Numbered from the stretch's first letter, positions 26,901 through 36,937 are shown. The stretch: 64,000 nucleotides of DNA from Bacteroidales bacterium (GCA_016709865.1 JADJLX010000003.1:310001-374000); one strand, 5' to 3'. The notes: generated from the sequence alone by a model not told the origin. A program made the numbers and translations.

Positions 26901-29900
26901 ATGCCTTTGTATTTTTAAGCTCAACAGTTACCGGTGTTGACCATGCACCTCCTGCAAATGCACCATCAACAGCCTGAACGCTAATTGAATAAGTTCCAAC
27001 AGGCAATTCTTTGAAGATTGTAAAATTATTTAATCCGGCATTTCCATTTCCGGTAAAAAATCTTCTCCCTGTTGTAAGATCACTGTTAGGAGCATTCAGA
27101 ATCTGACTACCCCTTCTAAGAATAACATTGTAACTTAAATTGGGAGTCTCATCACTTGTAACCTTATCCCAGGTAATAACCAATTGCCCGGGCTTAAGTG
27201 TTGTCTGGATATTGACAGGTGCAGATGGTGCTCTGTTTGCAATAAATGAACCTGCCTTCATAATAATATTGTTCCTTATAATATTTACAAAAAAAGCATA
27301 ATCAGTTTCTTTCCTTTGTGCCGATGTTAACAGATCCATATCACCATCGTTGTCATAATCCCCCCAGAGTACTGATCCTTCCTCTGAAAATGCCGGATTA
27401 AAATCAGGTTTTATTTCAAATATTTTTTCCGGGTATTGATTCTGATATAACCTTTTATATGGATGACTAAATACTTCTCCTCCCGAAAATATGACATCAG
27501 GTGCAAAGTCGTTGTTATAATCACCAATATCAAATGAATTCCATGCATCCTGTAATGAAAACGAAATATTATCACTTGTGAAAGCTTTGTTGCCATTGTT
27601 ATAAAAAATCGCGGTTTTTCCACCGATACTATAAGAGCTGTTTCCGGCTGCCCATACAAGGTCTGGAAAGCCATCCTTATTCAAATCAGAACTTTCAAGA
27701 CTTGTTTGAGTATAAGATCCGCTGAATTGCAATATGCTTTGCACAGGGAGGAAGCCACTGTTTTTATCGTTTTCATACAGCTTAATTGTATATGATCCGT
27801 CGTTGGCTGACCCGGCAATTATAAGATCAGGCCAGCCATCCAGGTTGTAATCAGTCCATTTTGCTGCCCCGTTATGAACGCCGATTAGTGAGATACCGGT
27901 TTGTTCGATGAGGGTATAATCTGGGGCTCCGCTATTCATATAAAGTGTTGTAATAGCATCAATGCTTCCCTGCTGGCCCCCAATTACAAGGTCAATATTT
28001 CCGTCGTTGTTATAATCGCCCCAGGTTAAAAAGCCATTATGCATGGCAGTCAGGGATTGTTTGAACTCAGCAATACCATTATTTACCTCCCAGAGGTCCG
28101 TTGAATTATACTGGCCTGAATACTGTCCGGGATAGTAACCGCACGTTACAAGTTCTGCATTACCATCGTTGTCATAGTCAGCCCAGGCAACACTGCCGAA
28201 ATAGTTTTTAGGAAGGGTAGTAACCTGTTCTTCAAAAGTATTATTGCCTTTATTTTTAAAAATCCTTATATGATTGTACATCTTCTGAGGGTTGGTAGAT
28301 GCATCATATACATAGGGATATTCATCATAAACTGATATATCAAGAAAGCCATCATTATTATAATCAAAATAGCTGGCTTTTGGTTTTTCACCTGCTTCAG
28401 TCAATGGAATTTCAGGCTGTACACTAAAAGTGCTTGTGCTGAATACACCCGGATTACCATTTCCTGATACAGTCATATAGTTCTCTGATCCGGAATTTCC
28501 AAAATACTCAAATACATGAAATACATATGAATATGAGCTGCTGAGATTATTTATAACAACACTATCTCCAGTTCCATTGTAAATGCAATACCAACCTGAT
28601 GTACCAATCTGGTCTCCATCACCGTAGATATTCGACGCCACGTAAGTTTTGTTATTTACCGGCGAAGCAGTTCCGGCTGTTCCTATTTTGCAGAACACTG
28701 CTCTCTTAGTTCCGTTTCCTTTAGTCCATTTAAGATTTAATGAGTATTCATTCAGGATTTTGGCTGTTAAACCTGAAGAAGGGACATCCACTATTGTAAA
28801 AGATTTTTCATCAGAAAAGGCGCCTCCTTTGAAACTGTTATCTATTGCCTGTACACTCCAGTAATAAGTCCCTTTGGGCAGCTGCAGAAATTTTGAAGTA
28901 CTTGTTCCCATATTCCCGGTTTTGAGAAGCTTTCTGGCTCCCGACCCGATTGAACTTGCGGCTATGATATTTGATGCCCCCGGGGCTGTACCTATGCGCA
29001 GTTCATAAGTTAATCCGGCTGCAGGTGTTCTATCGTCTGTGCCACTCCATTGAAAGCGTACTCCATTTCCTTCAAGTACTGATGTTGCAGTTGTAATCTT
29101 ATTCGGATTCAGGTTTGAAGCAGTTACTGTATTCTGAAATACATCCCTATAGGATTCAACCAGATCAAGATTCCCATCATTATTTACATCGAAAAGGTCA
29201 GGACTTGCTCCTGAATTAGGAAGATTATGAACAAAAAGTTCAGAGAATGTTCCATCTCCGTTATTCCGTAATACTTTAACAATGCCATCTGTTTCGTTAT
29301 TTTCCACAGATATCAGTATATCATACAACCCATCATTATCTAAATCAGCAACTCCTTTCTGCCTGTAACTGCAATTATAAAACCCTGCGATAGTGTCTGA
29401 GGTAAAATTATTTCCATCGTTATTTGTACAAAGGATCAGTTTACCTGAATTCTCAGAATTATTTCCATTTAGCAAAATATCCATTCTCCCGTCAGAATTT
29501 ATATCTGCGATGTCAACAGAACCATCTGTCAGGGCAGGAAGGTTGATTTGGTTTTGCTTCGTAAATTTCCCGTTTCCTTCATTTTTGTACAGGGTACTGT
29601 ATTGCTTACCATCAAGTGGATTTTTCCCTGTTGCAAAAACATCATAGTAACCGTCATTATTAAAGTCAATCCATTTAAGGATCCCTTCACATGGGAGGAA
29701 AGTATTTCCAAACAATTCGTTGTAAATAGTTGAGTTCTTACGGTAGATTTTTATGTCGTATCCATTAGCAGCAGTTGTAAGAAAGTCATTATCAGAGTCA
29801 TTGTCCATATCAGCCCATTCCCCTGCTAAGGCTGGCAAACCAAAATTAGTTGAGGGTGCAGATGATGAAAATGACCCTGAATTGTTGTAGTACAGGGTAA

Positions 29901-31950
29901 GTGCGCCAGTCATATCAAGATATCCGTTCATATCGAAATCAACCCAGCCAGTGTAATATTCAAAGGTTGAAGAGAAATATGATACGAAGGAAAATGTATT
30001 GTTATGGTTGTTTCTGTAAAGTATCGTTCTTTCACCGTCTCCAACCCTGACAATAAGGTCAAGATACCCGTCATTATCATAATCGGCCCATCGGGGTCCT
30101 CCGAATTGTGGAAAATTTGATGTAGAAGGTACCAAAATTTGTTTTGAGAGGACCTGTATCAGAGGAACGGTTCCACCTGTATAGTACTTTACATTAATCC
30201 CTGGATTCGAAAATGGAATTATTTTAAAATAATATGTAGTATTGAAGTCTTCATTAATCCATCCATTATAAGACTGAATTCCTTTTGCAACTCTGATAAT
30301 CCCCGTGCCATCCCCCAGATCATTGTCATCAGCAGGAAGAACTCCATCAACAGGGTTAATAAATGAGTTTGTTTTTGAAGCATAAATTAAATATCCGTCG
30401 GGTATTACGGAACCTGTGGCATCTGTCCAGGTTAAGGTCATTTTATTGCTTACAAGCGATCCGGAAAAATTAGTAACTTGGCTGGCAGGAGGGGGCAGAA
30501 ATGCTGTTGTCCAGTTTGAGGATCCTCCTGATAATGTAAAGTTTACAATTGCCCCGTGATTTGTCCCTGTTGAACTTAAGAGAGTAGTTAATCCAGTGTT
30601 TGTAGCATTGGCAGTACCCTGATTGAAACTGTAATGAGCAAGTAATCCTTTTTCAGTCCCGTTCAATGGTTTATTCAAACTGTCAAGCAGATTGACTTCT
30701 GATACCACGCGGTTCCAGATTCTGACCTCGTCAATTTTCCCTGTAAAATATATTGAGGGCCCGGCTCTGACTCCAAGTAAAAGAGCGCTTGGACCCGCAT
30801 TATATGATATTGAAGTTTGTGATGCGACATTTATACCGTTAACGAACAGCTTGCAGCTTGAACCGTCAAATGTGGCTGCCAGATGTATCCACGCGCCGGC
30901 TACTGCTTTTGAGGGAGCTTTTATATCAAGCCATGCTGCCCCGTTCCGAATAGTTACATACGGATAGCTGTCGGCTCCGATATGCAATTCAGCTCCCGTA
31001 TTTGTTCCTGTATTGAGTGTAGAAACAACAGCCTGATCATTTGATACACCATTTGGCAAAGCCCAGGCTTCAATTGTAAATTTTGCCGGATTAACCGATC
31101 CGCAATTCACGTAGTTGGTTGATCCATTGAAGTTCAGGCAATTATCTGCAATAATTGATGGGGTTGTACTTGTAATCCAGTTCGAAGAAGTGCCTGATAA
31201 TGCAAAATTATTAAGTGTTCCATTATTACTTCCTTTTGCATTAAGCAGAGTATAAATCAAGGTATTTGTTCCCCCGGCAGTACCCTGATTAAAATTGAAT
31301 GAAGCCAGCAGCCCGGTTTCAGTTCCTGTCATGCTTGAGAACATGTTATTCTTAATATCAGACTGCATACGCTCAGTATTCCAGATTCTGTATTCGTCCA
31401 TGGCACCTGCAAAATAACGTTGAGTTGTCCATGCCCCTATTTCTGCAGCAGTAAAATTGGCAGGAACAGCAGCCGCAATTGTAACCGACTGAAGAAGAGT
31501 GCCATTTAAATAAAAGTTTATTTTCTTTGAAACAGAATTATATGTTACCGCCAGATGATGCCACGTATTAAGGGTTATTGAATTGTAAGCCACTTCAACG
31601 GGGGTACTGCCGTTTACAGCTAGCTGTATCCGGGTACTGTTAATCTGAAAATGGACATCTCCCGACACCCAGCTGTTTGTATTGAAAATTCCGTTTAACC
31701 CCGGTGAATTTGCAATTGATGTAGCATTAAACCAGGTTTCGATTGTGAATTGGGTAAACCCGCTCCCAAGAGCAGGAACGGCAATATTATCATTTGTACC
31801 ATCAAACGAGATAGCGTTATTCTGACTTTGTAATCCGTTTGTAAACAGAAACAGGAAAGCAAGAGTTGAAGCCCATTTTATTATGCTTTTTGTAAATAGA
31901 CAATAACCCTGAGTACTTCCGACAGGGTGTGTGAGATTTTGTTGAGACAT
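23947..31950 (-). CDS. Giant T9SS-secreted LamG/FG-GAP/Fn3/PKD/Ig-like protein (2667 aa)
   Basis: This is the largest gene here. The N-terminal 43 residues contain a hydrophobic core (ASTLAFLFLFTNGLQS) after about 25 extra residues, so a later start is possible. Two LamG/concanavalin-like domains follow (about 45-245 and 265-490; TIETWFNA, WHHLAVTY, DEYRIWN and DEVRIWNR). Then come an Fn3 domain, FG-GAP-type repeats (about 600-930), Fn3 and GWYCIYNG-type domains (about 950-1170), a second FG-GAP block (about 1175-1565), Fn3, two PKD-like domains (about 1690-1860) and nine Ig-like domains. The T9SS sorting domain begins with MKIYPNPTSGLFTIE and ends EKLILE. LamG domains often bind glycans, so an adhesin or polysaccharide-binding role is plausible. 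It directly precedes a barrel gene. Confidence 0.88.
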   Translation of the reverse strand: MSQQNLTHPVGSTQGYCLFTKSIIKWASTLAFLFLFTNGLQSQNNAISFDGTNDNIAVPALGSGFTQFTIETWFNATSIANSPGLNGIFNTNSWVSGDVHFQINSTRIQLAVNGSTPVEVAYNSITLNTWHHLAVTYNSVSKKINFYLNGTLLQSVTIAAAVPANFTAAEIGAWTTQRYFAGAMDEYRIWNTERMQSDIKNNMFSSMTGTETGLLASFNFNQGTAGGTNTLIYTLLNAKGSNNGTLNNFALSGTSSNWITSTTPSIIADNCLNFNGSTNYVNCGSVNPAKFTIEAWALPNGVSNDQAVVSTLNTGTNTGAELHIGADSYPYVTIRNGAAWLDIKAPSKAVAGAWIHLAATFDGSSCKLFVNGINVASQTSISYNAGPSALLLGVRAGPSIYFTGKIDEVRIWNRVVSEVNLLDSLNKPLNGTEKGLLAHYSFNQGTANATNTGLTTLLSSTGTNHGAIVNFTLSGGSSNWTTAFLPPPASQVTNFSGSLVSNKMTLTWTDATGSVIPDGYLIYASKTNSFINPVDGVLPADDNDLGDGTGIIRVAKGIQSYNGWINEDFNTTYYFKIIPFSNPGINVKYYTGGTVPLIQVLSKQILVPSTSNFPQFGGPRWADYDNDGYLDLIVRVGDGERTILYRNNHNNTFSFVSYFSSTFEYYTGWVDFDMNGYLDMTGALTLYYNNSGSFSSSAPSTNFGLPALAGEWADMDNDSDNDFLTTAANGYDIKIYRKNSTIYNELFGNTFLPCEGILKWIDFNNDGYYDVFATGKNPLDGKQYSTLYKNEGNGKFTKQNQINLPALTDGSVDIADINSDGRMDILLNGNNSENSGKLILCTNNDGNNFTSDTIAGFYNCSYRQKGVADLDNDGLYDILISVENNETDGIVKVLRNNGDGTFSELFVHNLPNSGASPDLFDVNNDGNLDLVESYRDVFQNTVTASNLNPNKITTATSVLEGNGVRFQWSGTDDRTPAAGLTYELRIGTAPGASNIIAASSIGSGARKLLKTGNMGTSTSKFLQLPKGTYYWSVQAIDNSFKGGAFSDEKSFTIVDVPSSGLTAKILNEYSLNLKWTKGNGTKRAVFCKIGTAGTASPVNNKTYVASNIYGDGDQIGTSGWYCIYNGTGDSVVINNLSSSYSYVFHVFEYFGNSGSENYMTVSGNGNPGVFSTSTFSVQPEIPLTEAGEKPKASYFDYNNDGFLDISVYDEYPYVYDASTNPQKMYNHIRIFKNKGNNTFEEQVTTLPKNYFGSVAWADYDNDGNAELVTCGYYPGQYSGQYNSTDLWEVNNGIAEFKQSLTAMHNGFLTWGDYNNDGNIDLVIGGQQGSIDAITTLYMNSGAPDYTLIEQTGISLIGVHNGAAKWTDYNLDGWPDLIIAGSANDGSYTIKLYENDKNSGFLPVQSILQFSGSYTQTSLESSDLNKDGFPDLVWAAGNSSYSIGGKTAIFYNNGNKAFTSDNISFSLQDAWNSFDIGDYNNDFAPDVIFSGGEVFSHPYKRLYQNQYPEKIFEIKPDFNPAFSEEGSVLWGDYDNDGDMDLLTSAQRKETDYAFFVNIIRNNIIMKAGSFIANRAPSAPVNIQTTLKPGQLVITWDKVTSDETPNLSYNVILRRGSQILNAPNSDLTTGRRFFTGNGNAGLNNFTIFKELPVGTYSISVQAVDGAFAGGAWSTPVTVELKNTKAFFTFDTVCYKVATKLSDLSTSTKNIASRKWKYNNSVFSTDSVAHFVFPNAGTGNITLVITDGEGTRDSVTHAIKVMPRPTASYSATTVCLGTTTTFVNNSSRNGAGSVTWNWNYDNGDPASSDSIPINKVYGLAKTYKTKLIVTASNGCADTLAKDVIVGAIPNAITSVTGKTVFCQGDSVQLIAENNPLYNYQWKLDNNDLTNTNLSTYKVKLNSGAYSVKITNPLANCIATSAITNVTVLPAPASPYISESGLRQFCQGDSVVLSIANTAGYDFQWRLNGGAVGINKSSYAAKASGNYSVTVSNSSGCAANSSNLISVTVFPKPSVSTISRSGVTTFCQGGSVELSVPANASYTYQWQNTGADIQGATTNTLTAMTSGVYSLNASNSDGCVSKTELVTVNTLTAPAAPTISYNKPLPLQFCEGDSVVLSVTNTTGYNYQWKINGGLTGSNLSSVTAKTSGTWSVVITNQAECSVTSANAPAIEVFPKPVSSTISKSGPTTFCQGGSVELSVPANATYLYRWQNSGSDIQGATTNKFTALNSGVYSLNVSNSDGCIIKTEQVTVNSLTAPAPPSILYSKPLPIQFCEGDSVILSASNIAGYSYQWKLNGGAAGNNLNSIVVRTGGIWSLAVTNSFGCFAESTNSPTVVVYPKPVVSAISKNGPATICTGESVELSVPSITGYKYQWSRSGDDLGGANSSYYTAFSSGVYSLLISNSDNCSAKTDAITVVVNKKPEKPVIDKGNYSEGKCLGETPVKLSVENMAGYSYKWYRNGAAVSSKNFVEGLLEQGYYFVETSVNNCSNKSDSINVFFAPAAEKPKIFAQGPNSWYLASSIIGPDIKYRWFYNGTLIPGADKYYYAAFRQLGKYNLSISRSNSCYTLSDTIKIPLISTILGIDDTDPFNGMKIYPNPTSGLFTIEMDNELFGEITVDILSQDGRKILSLKFDKSTTHFFSKIDVSGQGKGLYLMHIKLDKYSKVEKLILE
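24720..26180 (-). repeat. Higher-order Ig-like domain repeat, period about 492 bp
   Basis: Within the 2667-residue gene, Ig-like domains alternate between an A type (QFCEGDSVVLS, YQWKxNGG) and a B type (TTFCQGGSVELS, GADIQGATTN). The A-B pair is repeated about three times. The same 20-base segment around GAGTCACCTTCGCAGAATTG recurs at 25130 and 25622, 492 bp apart. This indicates recent duplication of two-domain units. Confidence 0.75.
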
Positions 31951-32056
31951 CTTTTATCAGATCAGGTAAAATTTTCGAATCTAAAGATGCAAAAATTCTA
32001 TAAATCCCCAAATGATAATTGCCTTCACCGGCATATATATTTCAACAATTCAATAT

Positions 32057-35000
32057 TTATTCAACTACTATTTTTCTGCTGGTGGAATACTTATCCAGTT
32101 GCAGATTAATAATATAAATCCCCTGTGATTGCCCGCTCAGATCTATTTGGCTTGAGAAGTGATCAGTACTCTTTTCGAAGATAATATTTAAGCTCTTTTT
32201 CCCTTTTTGTGTGAAGATATCAATTACAAGTTCACCGAATACTTTATTATCCATCTCAATATTAAACATACCAGAAGTTGGATTAGGATAGATCTTAATA
32301 TCTGCAAACGGATCGCCGGTTGTAATCGATTTTGTTTCCGGTGAATATTTAAGTGTAGGAATTCTGAGAGAATCACTTCTTGTAAAACAGCCATTTTCGT
32401 TACCGACACTTACCCTGTAAACTCCAAGTTTCTGATCAGCTACATAATAATATTTGAGGGCTCCGTCCAGGAGTCTTTCATTAAAATACCACCGGTACTC
32501 TTTCGCGTCGAGTGTGTTTGTTGCGAGGTACCACTTGTTCGGACCCTGGGCAAAGATCTTTGGTTTCTCGGGAGCACCCTGATAGATGACACTGAATTTC
32601 TCGGAGCTCGCTTTGCAGCCGCTGAGTTCTGCACTAACGGTATAATCTCCCTCTTCAAGGAAATTCTCAATAAATGATGAAGAAGAGTTATCAATAGGGG
32701 TGCCGTATCTCGACCATCCGTATTTATAGTCATTAACAGGCTGACTTACTTTAAGTTTGATTGGGGCTATCCCGATACAATCGCCTGTTTTATAGTTGTC
32801 GGAGGTAATTGACGGCTTTGATGGAGAAGGTTTAATATCTATGGCTTTTGCCTCTGTAATGGTTACGCAATTTGCCAGTGTGTTGGTAACTCTTGCGTTA
32901 TAAATGCCTGAATTCCTGTTTACAACATAACTTTTGCTTTCAGCACCGGACAGGTCAGTATCATCTTTTCTCCACTGGTAAACATATAACGGGTCAGCTT
33001 TTGCATCAAGCTGAAGGCTTAGTCCATCGCAGAAAGTCAGCTTACCGTCAACTGTCGTCTGGAAATCTCCCAGTACGGATATTGAGCTTTCGGGATATTT
33101 CGCTACGATCACATCTTTTATTATGCTGTCGGAACAACCATTTGAGGTAACTGTTTTAAGTTTTGCCTTGTATGTTCCGCTCAGAGCATAGGTATGCGTT
33201 CCCGGATTCTGAGCTGCTGCCGTCTGACCATCCCCGAAGGTCCATGTCCAGGCTGAAGCAGTAAGTCCGTTCAGAGCTGTTGTGTTAGTAAGTGGTGTTG
33301 CAGTTCCGATACATACATTTGGTGCTGTGAAAGCTGCAGCAGGTTTGGCTTTAACAATAACATTCTGAATAAGTGAATCTTTATCACCTGCAGTGCTTGT
33401 AACAAGTAGTTTTACGCTGTAAGTACCTGCCGAGGCATAGGTGTGAACCGGGTTTTGCACGACAGATGTTGTCCCATCCCTGAAATCCCACTTCCATGAT
33501 GCAATTCCATCTGTAACTATTGACTGATCAGTGAATTTTGTGGTGAGTCCGAGGCAAACTGTATCAGTTTTAAAGTACGCCTGGGTGTTTTTAATAATTA
33601 CCGAGTCAATCTTTGACCATTCACTGCCGGAGTAACTCTGATCTACTGCCTGAACCTGCCAGTAATATTTTCCTGAAACCGGATCTTTGATAGTAAAACT
33701 CCTGTTTAATTGTGCATTACCCAGATCATTCAGGCTCCTGTATCCTGCAGAAGTGGATTGTGGTGCCACTTTCCAGATTGGATCATCCTGTAACCGGCAT
33801 CTGATGTTATAGCTCATATTGACATAGAATGTCTCATCGGTGTTAATCCCGGCCCATGTCAGTTTGAGTATACGGGGAGCTACTTCACTTTTCAAGCCTG
33901 TTGGAGCCTCAGGGCGCATATTTGGCTTTACCTGTCCTGCCATCATATACAAGTTGTTTCTGTAGATCTGCGACAATAATGCACCGGAATAACCTGAAAA
34001 CAAAATATCAAGATCTCCATCATTGTCGTAGTCGGCTGATGAGGAGCTGCATGCAATACCACCAGGTAGATTAAGCGAAGTAAGTTCCTGAAATCCGTTA
34101 TTCCCGTTATTTAGGTAGATTTTGAAATCAAAATTTAATCCCGAATCGCCAATAAGCAGGATGTCAAGTAATCCGTCATTATTATAGTCTCCCCATTCTG
34201 CAGATCCATTATTAATACCAATAACAGAAGGGGTTGATAATTCGCTAAATGTGCTGTTGCCATTATTCCGATAAATCTTCGTTACCGGATAGTAATTGGG
34301 ATTGTAACCGGTTGCCCCTGTTATTAATATATCCAGGTTATTATCGTTATCAAAATCGCCCCAAGCGACTGAACTGAAACTTACGCCCTGAAGCGATATC
34401 CCTGTTAATTCGGAAAAGGTGTTGTTTCCGTTATTTCTGTAGATTTTTGAGATATTCTGGTTGGAAGAATTCAGACCGGATAACAATATATCAAGGAATC
34501 CGTCATTGTCATAATCGCCCATAGCAACCGAGCTCTGTTTAACTCCTGGGAGTTGAATACCGGACTGCTCACTAAAACTGTTGCTTCCTTCGTTCCTGTA
34601 TATTTTCGAGATAAAAACAGAACTTTGATTTTCACCTGTAATCAGGAGGTCAAGGTCGCTGTCATTATCATAGTCAGTCCAGGTTACAGAGCTGTAAGTT
34701 ACTCCCGGCAGTACAATGTTTGTCTGTTCTGAGAAAGTATTATTTCCATTATTCTTATAAACCCTCGATATGTTTCCCAATGCAGGATTATAACCTGTCA
34801 GAATAATATCAAGAAGATTGTCATTATTGTAATCACCCCAGGCTGAGGAACCATTTTCAACTCCGGGTAGTATAATTCCGGCCTGATCTGTAAAGGTATT
34901 ATCTCCGTTATTATGGAATACTTTCGAAATTCCTGTCCCGCTTATATCCCTTCCTGTTAGCAAAATGTCAAGGAAACCATCATTGTCATAGTCACCCCAG

Positions 35001-36937
35001 GCAACAAAACTATACCGCAGGCCGGGCATTGTATTACCTGAAAGAATAGTGAATATCCCCGGACTGAAAACGCCTATGTTATCATTGTTTGGATTAATTG
35101 CTGTTGCATATGTCTCATTACCTGTTGTTCCCTGAAATTCGATAGCATGAATAGTATAATCTTTTTCTGGTGTAAGTCCTGTCAACTGGACAGAGTCAGC
35201 ATCACCTTTGTAAATACAGTACCATCCTGTGGCTCCAATAGTGGAACCATCTCCAAAATTTGAATTGGCAAAATATGTAGTATTATTTACGGGAACCGAA
35301 GGGCCTGAGTTTCCTTCCTTCGCAAAAAGTATACATCTGTCGCCATTGCCTCTTTTCCATTTTAAGAGAATAGAGGTAGTGCTTAAATTACTTCCTGTAA
35401 GTTTTGTAGGCTGAGCAGGAGTAATGCTGAAACTAATGGCTGATGAAAATTCACCTCCTGAGAATGAGTTATCCAGCGCCTGAACACTGGAAAAATAGGT
35501 AGTGTTCCAGCGCAAATTCTTAAATATAAATTTGTTAGTCAACTGAGCATTTCCGAAGGAAGTTATTTTTCTTTTCCCAGTGTTGTCTGCATGGGGTGTC
35601 ACTAATTCAGAGCCTGTAGCAGAAAGCCCAACTCTGACGTTATATGAAAGCGAATTGGAAGCTGTCTCATCTCCGGCCACTTTATCCCATTCAAGGTTGG
35701 CTGTTGTTTTATTAATTGTATAGTGAAGATTAATTGGTTTAGCCGGCAGATTATTTGCAACAATGGAGTTGTTTTTGTATATTTTGGAATATACGTTACC
35801 TGGTTTATCAAAACCTGTTAAAAGCAGATCAATATCACCATCACGGTCATAATCACTTAAACCGAAAGAACTTTCTTTAAGACCAATCAGAGAAATGGAG
35901 GTGTTTTCACTGAACGATCCGTTTCCATTATTTGTAAACACTTTTGAAATCGGAGTATTATTTCTGTCACCGGTAATAAAAATGTCTATATCGCCATCAT
36001 TATCATAGTCAGCACAAGCAACTGAACCTTTCTTTGTACCTGTTAGTGTTGTACCAGGAACTGCAGTAAAATTGCCATTTGTATTATTTAAGTAAATCCT
36101 GGCAATCTGTGTAAATCCTGCATCTTCACCCGAAATCAGAAGGTCGAGGAATCCATCATTGTTAAAATCAGCCCAGGCACCTGAACTATATATAACTCCA
36201 AGCAGCGGAGTGCCGGTGAGTTCAGTGAAACTGCCATTCCCGTTATTGTGATAAATTTTTGATATTCTGTTTATTGTGGCCGTTTGACCGCTTATGAAAA
36301 GATCGAGATATCCGTCATTGTCATAATCACCGAAGGAGGTTGAACCATAACAAACCTTTATGAAGTTATTACCAGTCTGCAGAGAGAATGTTAAGTTTCC
36401 GTTGTTATTGTAGATGGCAGAAATTCTTTCTCCGGTTGTCTGCATACCTGTCATAAAAATATCAAGATCACCATCTCTGTCCTGGTCTCCTATAGTTACA
36501 GAGCTTAAGTATATTCCAGGCAATCCCGATGCAACTTCCGTAAATACCCCACCATCATTCCTGTAAATCTTCGAAAGTGCATCAAGGGTACTTCCGCTTG
36601 TGCTGCCCGTAAGCAGAATATCAAGATCCTCATCATTATCGAAGTCTGCCCATTTAAGTGAACTAATAATTACACCAGGCAGGAATATTCCGGTCTGCTC
36701 AGTGAATGTACTATTTCCATTATTGCTATAAATAACTGTAGCATTGTATGTTGCAAGCGATCCGGTCATTAGTATATCTGGATAACCATTGTTGTCATAA
36801 TCTCCCCAATCTACAGAACCCTGCCCTATCCCTGAAAGTGCAATCCCTGTCTCCTCAGTAAACTGTTGAGAATACATCAAATTTGGGAACAGCAAAACGG
36901 ATAGAGTAATAATTAAACTGAGATAAAGTTTTTTCAT
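32057..36937 (-). CDS. Large T9SS-secreted FG-GAP/Fn3/PKD/Ig-like protein (1626 aa)
   Basis: A signal peptide (about 1-23, ending LMYSQ) precedes FG-GAP/VCBS-type repeats (about 25-385; WGDYDNNGYPDIL and variants). Then come an Fn3 domain, a GWYCIYKG Fn3 variant (about 500-620), a second FG-GAP block (about 630-985), another Fn3, two PKD domains (about 1115-1280; WKWDFRDG and WTWTFGDG) and three Ig-like domains. The T9SS sorting domain (about 1545-1626) has IKIYPNPTSGMFNIE and ends RKIVVE. The last two Ig-like domains and the sorting domain closely match those of the 2667-residue protein (IFAQGPNxWYLA). No barrel gene follows it directly; the next gene, 106 bases downstream, is the 2667-residue giant. 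Confidence 0.88.
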   Translation of the reverse strand: MKKLYLSLIITLSVLLFPNLMYSQQFTEETGIALSGIGQGSVDWGDYDNNGYPDILMTGSLATYNATVIYSNNGNSTFTEQTGIFLPGVIISSLKWADFDNDEDLDILLTGSTSGSTLDALSKIYRNDGGVFTEVASGLPGIYLSSVTIGDQDRDGDLDIFMTGMQTTGERISAIYNNNGNLTFSLQTGNNFIKVCYGSTSFGDYDNDGYLDLFISGQTATINRISKIYHNNGNGSFTELTGTPLLGVIYSSGAWADFNNDGFLDLLISGEDAGFTQIARIYLNNTNGNFTAVPGTTLTGTKKGSVACADYDNDGDIDIFITGDRNNTPISKVFTNNGNGSFSENTSISLIGLKESSFGLSDYDRDGDIDLLLTGFDKPGNVYSKIYKNNSIVANNLPAKPINLHYTINKTTANLEWDKVAGDETASNSLSYNVRVGLSATGSELVTPHADNTGKRKITSFGNAQLTNKFIFKNLRWNTTYFSSVQALDNSFSGGEFSSAISFSITPAQPTKLTGSNLSTTSILLKWKRGNGDRCILFAKEGNSGPSVPVNNTTYFANSNFGDGSTIGATGWYCIYKGDADSVQLTGLTPEKDYTIHAIEFQGTTGNETYATAINPNNDNIGVFSPGIFTILSGNTMPGLRYSFVAWGDYDNDGFLDILLTGRDISGTGISKVFHNNGDNTFTDQAGIILPGVENGSSAWGDYNNDNLLDIILTGYNPALGNISRVYKNNGNNTFSEQTNIVLPGVTYSSVTWTDYDNDSDLDLLITGENQSSVFISKIYRNEGSNSFSEQSGIQLPGVKQSSVAMGDYDNDGFLDILLSGLNSSNQNISKIYRNNGNNTFSELTGISLQGVSFSSVAWGDFDNDNNLDILITGATGYNPNYYPVTKIYRNNGNSTFSELSTPSVIGINNGSAEWGDYNNDGLLDILLIGDSGLNFDFKIYLNNGNNGFQELTSLNLPGGIACSSSSADYDNDGDLDILFSGYSGALLSQIYRNNLYMMAGQVKPNMRPEAPTGLKSEVAPRILKLTWAGINTDETFYVNMSYNIRCRLQDDPIWKVAPQSTSAGYRSLNDLGNAQLNRSFTIKDPVSGKYYWQVQAVDQSYSGSEWSKIDSVIIKNTQAYFKTDTVCLGLTTKFTDQSIVTDGIASWKWDFRDGTTSVVQNPVHTYASAGTYSVKLLVTSTAGDKDSLIQNVIVKAKPAAAFTAPNVCIGTATPLTNTTALNGLTASAWTWTFGDGQTAAAQNPGTHTYALSGTYKAKLKTVTSNGCSDSIIKDVIVAKYPESSISVLGDFQTTVDGKLTFCDGLSLQLDAKADPLYVYQWRKDDTDLSGAESKSYVVNRNSGIYNARVTNTLANCVTITEAKAIDIKPSPSKPSITSDNYKTGDCIGIAPIKLKVSQPVNDYKYGWSRYGTPIDNSSSSFIENFLEEGDYTVSAELSGCKASSEKFSVIYQGAPEKPKIFAQGPNKWYLATNTLDAKEYRWYFNERLLDGALKYYYVADQKLGVYRVSVGNENGCFTRSDSLRIPTLKYSPETKSITTGDPFADIKIYPNPTSGMFNIEMDNKVFGELVIDIFTQKGKKSLNIIFEKSTDHFSSQIDLSGQSQGIYIINLQLDKYSTSRKIVVE

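Noticed and set aside
31817..32109. Small open frames on both strands around the start of the 2667-residue gene
   Set aside because: They overlap the signal-peptide region and the short spacer and show no protein-like features.
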